A DNA stretch of 26,233 nucleotides, from the NCBI GenBank assembly GCA_010093685.1, contig MU006255.1:10804-37036 (forward strand), read 5' to 3'. This document shows positions 19,340 through 26,233 of this stretch, one piece after another (the first letter of the stretch is position 1; the number at the start of each line of letters is the position of its first letter). The translations under genes were made by a program, and so were the position numbers. The notes under the pieces are model-generated. The model did not search any database and had not been told where the DNA came from. It saw only the letters and a list, made by a program, of their open reading frames with translations. Source of the stretch: Ophiobolus disseminans. Taxonomy: Eukaryota > Ascomycota > Dothideomycetes > Pleosporales > Phaeosphaeriaceae.

Positions 19340-19934
19340 ATGGCCGACGTACAATTCACCGTATACGTCTCATGGACAAAAAACGAGAACACTAAGATAA
19401 CAGAGATCTCCGCTTTCGGTGGCGTCTCATCCGACGAGGATGACGAACCTAACGATCTCTTCGGTGATGACCACAGCAGCGTCGAGGGTCACATCTGTAT
19501 ACAGGGCGACTTGGTTAGTAGACTTACATATTGCTTTAATTCATCTTCGCGGCTGAATATCCGAAGTTCACAGAGGCCTTTGGCAAACTCCCCGTTCTTT
19601 ATGTTCGCTCGGATGGTACTACTACCGACGTCGACCAGGACGACGATGGTTATGGCGGCACTTACTACACTATCTTCTTCAAGTGCATTGAGGATCTCTG
19701 CGACAAGACCTTTGAGCTGAGACTCTTCTTCGATATGATCGAGTAAGCGTCCCGTAGTACTATGTGCATGCATTGACCTAACTTACTATGGACAGGGCTC
19801 CGCCTCTGGTAGGCCCAGCTCGGTGCTCAGACAGCCACGATCACGCATGTGGGTGTCGACATGCGCACGGAGAGTGGATTGTAAGAGGTGATTGTCTTGG
19901 CCAAATTATGGACGAGCACATTCGGCTAGCATAG
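19340..19934 (+). CDS. Hypothetical acidic protein, 162 residues, three exons
   Basis: Exons 19340-19513, 19567-19742 and 19796-19934 join in frame. Intron 1 starts GTTAGT, with a GGCTGAAT branch and AAG at its end. Intron 2 starts GTAAGC, with a CCTAACTT branch and GGACAG at its end. The protein begins MADVQFTVYVSW, continues with an acidic stretch (SSDEDDEPNDLFGDD), then after the splice FTEAFGKLPVLYV, a DVDQDDDGYGG segment, YYTIFFKCIEDLCDKTFEL and a Cys/His-containing tail. No signal peptide or membrane segment. I do not recognise the family. The coding nature is supported by both introns having good sites and compatible phases. The tail frame is the least certain part. Confidence 0.55.
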
Positions 19935-20771
19935 GACAGATTTGCAGTACAGTAGTTGTTTAGTTTTGGTTCTAGTCGATGCGGCTGTAAGTTGGGTCTG
20001 TGTGATTAGGGTGGGTTTACAGGAACAGAAGCAGAAGCAGGAGAAGGCAGTAAAGAGAAGGCCGATCCTGATGAGGACAACAGGAAAGAAGAGAGTGGTC
20101 TAAAAGTTGGTGATTAGCTTGATACTCTGCTTAAAAAAAATTGGCCCGGTTTCAATCCCTCGACCCACGGAGCAAATGTCTCCTCCACTCACATGATCAT
20201 TACCCTCAACGCCTCCAGAATAGTGTAATAGCCAATAATATCGGCCGTAGTGCCGATGTCCACAGCACCAATGAGATGAATATCATCTGCGAGGTCGCTG
20301 GCAAAGTACAACTTCCTACAGGCGTTAATAATCAAATCTAGAGGAAGCGTCAAGGGATACCCTGACACCGAAGACACGTAGGAACCCCTAGCCAGTCTGA
20401 GCAACTGTAAGCAAAAACCCAAAGAATACTAGCGACGCAAGAAGGATTCGAACTCAGGACCCTATCACGAACAAAAATATCCCACCCATTGTTAAACCAT
20501 TTCGACGAAACAGCACAACAATGGATAATGACAAAAGACAAAACAAAGCTGTGAGATGAACAAGCTGGAAACAGTAGGTTCAGGTGATTATGGATGAGAT
20601 TCACTGTTCTCTCCGTAGGGGAGAGAAGCGGCTGCTATACACCTGAGATAATCGCTGAATAAGCAGCCAAGATGAGATGAGAGCACGTGAGAGAGGGCTC
20701 CGGGGCGCGACAAAAGCGACATACATACCTTACGAACTGCCGCCTGTTTCTGGCGCAGTCTCGTCAAAGCC
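19935..20771. other. Intergenic region holding a tRNA-like sequence
   Basis: No protein gene is visible; overlapping frames of 60-85 codons on both strands have no family resemblance. The A8 run near 20135 and the tRNA-like segment at 20425-20515 are the only landmarks. Confidence 0.45.
20425..20515 (-). other. tRNA-like sequence, possible SINE or pseudo-tRNA
   Basis: On the minus strand an A-box-like TGGTTTAACAATGGG (near 20497) is followed about 40 bases later by a B-box match GAGTTCGAATCC (near 20448). A T5 run lies near 20418-20414, where a Pol III stop would be expected. The T stem and acceptor stem do not pair well, so it is not a functional tRNA gene as I read it. A tRNA-derived SINE or a decayed tRNA would explain it. 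Confidence 0.35.
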
Positions 20772-22012
20772 CTAGAAAGGAGACCAGTCCACCACGGCCG
20801 CACCCGCCGGGGCCTCGGGGTTAACAGAGGCGACCTGACAGTTGAAGAACTCGAGTTCTTCGAGCCCCTCTAGCTCCTCCGCCTCTGCCCGACCAGTCTC
20901 AAAAATCTCCTTCTCCCGACATTTCAGCAACCGCTTCTGCTTTCGCAACTGCTTCGCCTTGCTGCGCGACACCCGGATCCGTTCCAACGCATCCTCGACC
21001 AGCTTCTCGTCAGCGTCTAGTGACGCCTCCACTTCGTCTTCTTGACGCTCGAGCTTTTCAAGCTCCCGATCGAGTTTTGAAAAGTCTGGCTTCGGAATGT
21101 GCGCTGGCAGACACTCCCATACCGCTCCGACAACTAGTTATAGGGAATCTCAGCCTGTCGTAAGAGGGGTGGCTTACCCTCGGCAGCGCGAAGCTTTAAC
21201 CCGGGAATCTTGCTAAAGAGGAGCGGTGGTGATGTGGTAATCATGGGCTTACTCAAGGCTGATGGTGGTCTTGGTGATCTTAAGCTTCTTGAACTTTTCG
21301 AGCATGTCGTTTTTGGCTTCGAGGACAAGTGGGTGCGCCACATCTCCAACGACGACGACAACCGAGGCGAGTGCGGGGAGGGTGACGACAGAGTTGCAAA
21401 TCATCGCCACGGTAGACTTAAGACACAGCTGCGCGCACTGCAAGGACGTGATGTTGGCAGTTGTGGCGGGTAATGTCACCCTATCCTTGATGTACACGCG
21501 AACCCCAGTCAGCCGGAGGCGCCAAAGTGGTGACATATTCTTCTCAAAACTGCGAAAACAGCGCGCGGTCGCGAAATCGCCATTAACAGGCAGGGTAATG
21601 GTCTCATAATAGAACTGTCGGCATGTGAGACGGCGCCGGTATGAGGTATGGTGGTCAGCACCCGCGCGGCAACAGCGGCGCGAAAACCCTTGTCCTTCGG
21701 CAGCCTGGTATTCTCGGCCGTTGGCAGCTCATCACGCTCGTCGTCCTTGTTCTCGCCAGTGTCCCTGTCTTTGCCTTTGCCCTTGTCCTTGCTCTTCGGG
21801 TCGCGCGGCGCTTTGGGGAGTGTCTGGTGCTTTCTAGGCGGATATCGCGACTCGACCAGGCGGACGCGGGGTTCGCAGGCAGGGACGATGTTGTGTTTTA
21901 GCTGCAAATGCGCCTGCTGATCTCTCTTCTGCTTCTTGCTATTCGCTCTGTTCTGCTGCAGCAATAGCTTCCTCTTAGCATTGTTGCTGGGCTCCGGCGT
22001 GTTGGGCTGCAT
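20772..22012 (-). CDS. Fungal coiled-coil protein of unknown function, 369 residues, four exons
   Basis: Exons 22012-21662, 21614-21253, 21212-21178 and 21133-20772 join in frame. Introns are 47, 40 and 44 nt; the last two have GTAAGC/GTAAGCC donors, while the first donor (GTGCTG) is weak and may instead mark a frameshift. Exon 1 encodes a Lys/Arg/Gln-rich, disordered part with a KSKDKGKGKDRD run. Exon 2 gives an ordered region: FYYETITLPV, SFEKNMSPLWRLRL, NITSLQCAQLCL, a long hydrophobic strand (LASVVVVVGD) and LEKFKKLKIT. Exon 4 begins VGAVWECLPAHIPKPDFSKL and continues as a charged coiled coil (ELEKLERQEDE, AKQLRKQKRLLKCREKE, EELEGLEELEF), a pattern I associate with a widespread family of uncharacterised fungal proteins. 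No catalytic motif is visible. A copy of the 60-bp repeat lies about 180 bp upstream of the start. Confidence 0.6.
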
Positions 22013-22188
22013 GTAGTGGGTGATGGACAGCGATGCTTTGTCCCGAGCACAAGGGCTTTGAGGGCGGGCGGCGGGGGTGAGGTGAGGTGAGGCTCGCCAA
22101 GCGGGGCGGCCTGAGGTGGTGGGGTTGCGGCGAGCAGCAAGCGGTCACGACCCGGCACGAGCTGATGCCGAAAGCGGACCGCCGCGTC

Positions 22189-22237
22189 GCTCAGATTTGC
22201 AAGGCCTTTCAGCACGACGCAAGGAGCAATGACGTGG
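22189..22237 (-). repeat. 60-bp dispersed repeat, copy 4
   Basis: Plus strand reads CCGCCGCGTCGCTCAGATTT, then GCAAGGCCTTTCAGCACGAC and GCAAGGAGC. It is a more diverged copy of the units at 8741-9060. Relative to the gene at 20772-22012 it sits in the leader or promoter, in the same orientation as copies 1-3 have relative to the minus frame at 8606. Confidence 0.7.
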
Positions 22238-23964
22238 TTTAGAGCGCAGACAGCAAAAGCGGTTGTGGGCAGTTTCGCGATCGCAGGCCGAAGCACGCGC
22301 AGGCAGGCGTGTTGCTGGAGGATAACGGCAAGTTGGCCCGACGGTTGAGAATGATGGCAAGCAATCTCACGGGCGAGGGCAAGAGGTTGCGGGTGGGGAG
22401 GGTGGTTGGTATTGAGAGTGGGTGAGGTTGCGAGGTTGCTGGGTAGCTTGATGTTTTGGTGGGGCGCGCGCCGGCCGGCCCTGGCCAATATGAAGCCGCG
22501 GAGGTGATTTCCGCCGAGAACGTCGAGATGAGACGACGCGGCCTTGGTGATAGATGACAGAGCTGCGAGCTCGAGCAAGCAGATTCAACAGCATGCATCG
22601 AAACGAAATTGATTTAGAGATCACCGCCTCCCCTCTCTCGTCCTTCCTGCGTTCACCCGCCTCAACCTTCATTCTGCTGGCTATTGAGCCGAGCTTACAA
22701 GATCCGGCGAAACCAAAGACAGCGTTTGAAAGCGCATGCGGCGTCCTCACACACACTCAAATGCCGCGATTAGGTAGGGTGGCTGTTTAGTCTAAGAAGA
22801 TGGCAGAGAACGCTGAGTTGGAGCAGGAACAGACCTAGCGCATTAAGAAGGGAGATAAGACGAGGGCAGAAAAGACATTAGGGAAGGCCGAGCCGCTATC
22901 ATCGTGAGGCATATGCTCTTCTAGCATAACTTGCGCCGCCGCCGACTGGCAGAGCGCATATCCGTCCCACCGTGTACGCTGCAGCATCAGCCTGCGCTAA
23001 GCCAGGGCTCGTCCTGCTTATCCGCCCTGTGTATTTCTTAAGTTGTGCGCCGGCGGGGGTTGCTTGTCGTTGGCGGTGTTGCGCTGTTCGATTGCGAGTG
23101 GTGCGCTTCGTTGGAGGATGTGGATGCTGACGGCTTCTCTTCTACAAACGGATCCGTATTCAAGGTCGTGCGAGAGGAGGGCAGGCGCAGCGGCGCAGTT
23201 GTACTGTGTAGCAATATGTCTTTTCCTCTTCAACGCTTAACGTTTGCCGTCCACGACTGTCTTGCTTAGTGCAGCTGCTAGACTAACGTTGCGTCGCTTC
23301 CGAGTCTGCGCTTGCTCCGAGTGCTTGTTAATGCGAACGCTCATGTTGGCGAAGATAATGTACGTCATGCTCAGAGACCGCGTGCGCGATGTGCGACACC
23401 GTGACTGTAAGCACCCTAAACTGACTTAATGAACTTGTAGTTTGAAGACGAGCGTGGATGAAGGGGACATAAACGCTGGGTGAGCCCAATTAGACGTCAG
23501 AGCCTACGTCGCTCACCAAAAGCAGATATAGCGCAGAACATTCGTGCTTTCACAGCGTTTAGTGATATGTAGGAGTTAGCACAAGTAGCATCGAGCATGG
23601 TGTGGATGTCGAGCTCGTTGTTCGTTCAAATGCTCGCTTAGAAACACTGAGGACGGCGTGGATGATTCGGGCAGACCGCGGGAGGGTCTGAGACGGGACT
23701 TCCGCTCAATGTGAAGCGCCTAGCGTTGGGGCTGTTGGATACTGTAGTGCTGTGGTTGTCTTTTGCGGCGCGTGGTACCGTACGCGCCGTGGAGTGGGGC
23801 GTCGCCAAGACTGCTGATCGTTGCCCGCGTCGCCAGCATCGTCAACGGTGGGATGGCAACGCATAGCACTTTAGACACGAACATTGGACACGAACACGCA
23901 ACTAGGGAGCCATGCCAAGCTAGGATTAAGAAGAAAAATTGCTTCCACGATACTTCGAGGCCAG
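22238..23964. other. Long region without a supported gene
   Basis: 22238-22600 is GC-rich and probably promoter of the minus-strand gene. 22790-22900 holds a short broken frame with Glu/Lys-rich sequence (AENAELEQEQT, stop, RIKKGDKT). 23043-23430 has overlapping plus frames of 60-75 codons rich in Cys and Arg without a family. 23430-23960 shows nothing. The stretch may be degraded mobile DNA. Confidence 0.45.
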
Positions 23965-25159
23965 ATGGATGCCCGAGCACCTGCTGATCGTCGACAGGTA
24001 TTCTTAACGTATCGCGAGCTCTTTACTGGAAAGAATGTGCAAGTGCGAAAGAAAAAGGCTATACGCAAAATTCTCCTAAATCATTTACCTGGCTTAAAAG
24101 AGTCTGCTGGCGACGCGTATATCAACGACATCGTCTCTATCCTTAAGTCGCTTCTTGAAGATCGCGTGTTCCAGTCTGAGGAGCAGGCAAGCAAGCACTT
24201 TCCAGACCTCTTCACAAGACCGCCCTCGGAAAGGCCAACAGGAAACATCTCAAAGAAACGTAAGGCATCACCTAGGAGGTCAATCAATGTCGGACGAGTA
24301 GTGCAAACTGAGGCTATCGACTTATCGACTCCAAGGACTACAGCCGGTATGTACTTTAGCCATTCTTTTATCTAATAAGTAACATCTCACATGCTTGCAT
24401 GTAGGAATTTCTATCCTTAATAGCCAAGGAAATAGACCCTTTCACGTAACTCTGCGACCATCTATAATTCCCTACAAAGTTCAACATTACATACTCTTGT
24501 CATCTCAGCAAATCCTTGAAGAAGCATGCTTCCGATTCATGGAGCGGTGGCTTCCCTCCTTGCTTGAGAAGTGTGGCTGGACTTGTGCAGATGCGGTCGA
24601 GCTCACAGAGGGGATACGTGCTATCAAGAAGCATTTGAACATTCTGCCCAACGGTTGCATGGATACCGAACAAAAAAAGTGTTTCAACAAAACCTTACCA
24701 AACATTACTCGACTACGCAACACTGCAGTTCATCGCCGGCACCTTACATCTGTTCAGTTGCTAGAGCTAGTCCAGTCCGCATATATGCTCGCCAAAGTTT
24801 TGCAAGACAACGAGTGCAGCAATAGATTGCAAACCATATATTCAAGGGTGGATACGTCGATCAAGAAGATGGACCATGATACGGAGGTGATGAGGCAAAT
24901 AGCAGAACATAGAGTCCGTCAGCTAGAGCTGATGCTGCACACAACTATCGCGCAGCAGCAGAACAAAATATCTTTGGCAGCAGGCCAAGGGCTGATTGAT
25001 TCTATCACCACGGAATTCGGACTCCACCACCCGAATGCGGCAGCAGAAATCAAGGGCACATTGACATGCGACGAGCATGCTAAAAGTACTAGAGACATTA
25101 TACTTATTGATGAGGACGATATTGAAAGTGACGAGGAGCGGTTGCAAACGGAATTGTAG
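23965..25159 (+). CDS. Uncharacterised fungal protein with LRNTAVHRR motif, 378 residues
   Basis: Exons 23965-24346 and 24405-25159 join in frame; the 58-nt intron begins GTATGT and ends GCATGTAG with a TCTAATAA branch. The first ATG in frame is at 23965 (MDARAPAD). Residues 1-60 contain a basic helix (VQVRKKKAIRKILL); a linker with KKRKASPRRS follows, a likely nuclear signal. The second half is helical: FRFMERWLPSLLEKCGWTCA, CADAVELTEGI, LRNTAVHRRHL, LELVQSAYMLAKVL, then a coiled coil and an acidic end (LIDEDDIESDEE). The combination of a W.CADAVEL helix with LR.TAVHR is one I associate with fungal proteins often mislabelled as cytochrome c1-like; that label has no visible support, and the function is unknown. 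Its stop codon is directly followed by the right-hand inverted repeat. Confidence 0.7.
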
Positions 25160-26233
25160 TACTATCCCTCCATGTGTGGCGGAAAACCCTGCGTGCCGGC
25201 ATGCCGGTCATGCTCCCCACTACAACAAAGTCTACCACAGCTGAGAGACGCAGATAATCTCGGGATAGAGACTTCAACCCTCAAGCTTTCCCTATACTTC
25301 ATCTCGTCGCTAACAGATTCTGGTGTGGCGAGTAATACCATAATTTGCCGCCGGCATGCACGTTAGCCCCGCCTCGGACAGCCTCGGTCACACCAGAGGT
25401 TCAGTGCACATGTCCAAGAGTCTGTCAGGCCATGCAGAGATGTACAAAGAGTGTATCCCGAGCGAGTTGCTACGGCATCTCAGGTTGTGGCGCTATTGTG
25501 CAGGTCTGTAGCTCTACGGAGCGTGACCGACGATTAAGGACGCTTGCTGCAAGTCGTATAGAAAGGCCACAAGCAGTTTAGCGGTTTTGGATCAGCGCTG
25601 ATGTCAGATCCCTGTACTGCCAGCCTAGCTTAGGTGGAGCCGCCCGGCTAGCGGCTAGGTCCAAGCATGACTCGCTCGAGCTTGAATACACGCACAACGC
25701 CGCACTACCTTCCACGCACACCCGTTTGTGGAGCAGATACTGGTAGAGACAGAGGCTTATATACAGTTCTGCAGCGACACAACAGCTAGCTTAGAGTAGT
25801 TAGTACAAATACACAGAACCTTTCGTCCTTATCTCGCAGACAGCTTTGAGCTTCTACTAGTAATGCCCATCTTTGCTAGTCCGCGCAGCAACCTTGACCC
25901 TTTGCCTTTGCCTGTGCGCGCACTTGCGCTGCCATCTGCCATCGTAGGAGAGATGATAGGCTGACCCTGCTCCTGCTTTGCAAGTGCAAGTGCGTCGGCG
26001 TAATGCTGGCGACACGCACGAGTGGTGGGGTGATCCTTCCCAAGCACAGCTTCGTACCCAGTGGAGGCCCTATCGTACAGAACAAGGGACTCTTCATAGC
26101 AATGCCGAGGTGCAAGGAGTTGGGCAAGACAGTATACGCTCGCCAGCGTGGATGGATGCTCATGCCCGAGCACCTTCTCCTTCCGCGCCAGCGTCTGTCT
26201 GTGCATCGTCTCCGCCTCTTCGTACTTGCCCTG
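25160..26233 (-). repeat. Right copy of the long inverted repeat
   Basis: This is the inverse of 104-1279. It starts with TACTATCCCTCCATGTGTGG one base after the preceding gene's stop codon and runs to the window end. It contains the TPR gene tail and its flank. The part 25490-25600 differs most from the left copy. It lacks the insertion found at 385-534. In my eye alignment of the first 300 bp it shows CA to TA changes against the left copy at five or more places, and the left copy shows the same type of change at about three others. Confidence 0.85.
25829..26233 (-). CDS. TPR (kinesin-light-chain type) repeat protein, 3' end, longer copy
   Basis: The frame is open at the window edge, so the gene begins outside. 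It contains one complete TPR unit (MHRQTLARKEKVL, EHPSTLASVYCLAQLL), the final unit ending GKDHPTTRACRQHYADALAL and a C-terminal tail of about 50 residues that is basic and Ser-rich (GKGKGSRLLRGLAKMG, SSKLSAR). It is paralogous to the left-edge gene and lacks that copy's premature stop and insertion, so it is the better preserved version. This TPR type is often part of NLR-like immune or self-recognition receptors in fungi, but the upstream domains are not in view. Confidence 0.75.
   Translation of the reverse strand, partial: QGKYEEAETMHRQTLARKEKVLGHEHPSTLASVYCLAQLLAPRHCYEESLVLYDRASTGYEAVLGKDHPTTRACRQHYADALALAKQEQGQPIISPTMADGSASARTGKGKGSRLLRGLAKMGITSRSSKLSAR

Noticed and set aside
21625..21920. 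Three plus-strand frames of 70-90 codons with hydrophobic Leu/Ser runs
   Set aside because: They are antisense shadows of the basic first exon of the minus-strand gene.

Overview
The window looks like accessory (repeat-rich, possibly subtelomeric) DNA of a filamentous ascomycete, most likely a Dothideomycete such as a member of the Pleosporales. The reasons are short introns (40-111 nt) with GTAAGT/GTATGT donors and CTAAC-like branch sites, typical fungal families (DUF3435 recombinase, PDDEXK_12-like nuclease, DUF7770-like protein, kinesin-light-chain type TPRs), and decay with CpA to TpA transitions, as left by repeat-induced point mutation (RIP). Gene models were assembled by hand from splice sites and reading-frame phase. 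No database search was possible.

Layout. 1-1279 and 25160-26233 are divergently oriented copies of one repeat: the 3' end of a TPR gene plus its downstream flank. They enclose about 23.9 kb of other DNA. 1340-1865 is a broken unknown gene with short AKEE-type repeats. 1866-5249 has almost no open frame and looks RIP-mutated; its minus strand keeps a recognisable chromodomain-like relic (2189-2701). At 4853-5018 there is a foldback element.

5250-7846 is the most interesting gene: an apparently intact five-exon, 786-residue DUF3435 tyrosine recombinase (Starship-captain-like) with an R..YxxR..Y tetrad and two C-terminal C2H2-like fingers. On the same strand follow a SIRT5-type sirtuin (9754-10649) and an APH-fold kinase (10883-11635). 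The GC-rich stretch between them carries three copies of a 60-bp repeat; a fourth lies at 22189.

Next come a DUF7770-like gene (12265-12843, minus), a 2.2-kb segment bounded by related minisatellites in inverted orientation (13211-15394) holding two small convergent genes, a decayed C2H2 zinc-finger gene (15973-16648), a PD-(D/E)XK nuclease-like gene (16879-18326, minus), a 162-residue orphan (19340-19934), a four-exon coiled-coil gene (20772-22012, minus) and a 378-residue fungal gene of unknown role (23965-25159), whose stop codon directly abuts the right-hand repeat.

The recombinase with same-strand cargo-like genes, NLR-type TPR genes on both sides and degraded transposons is compatible with all or part of a Starship-like giant element, but no element ends could be proven from this window.
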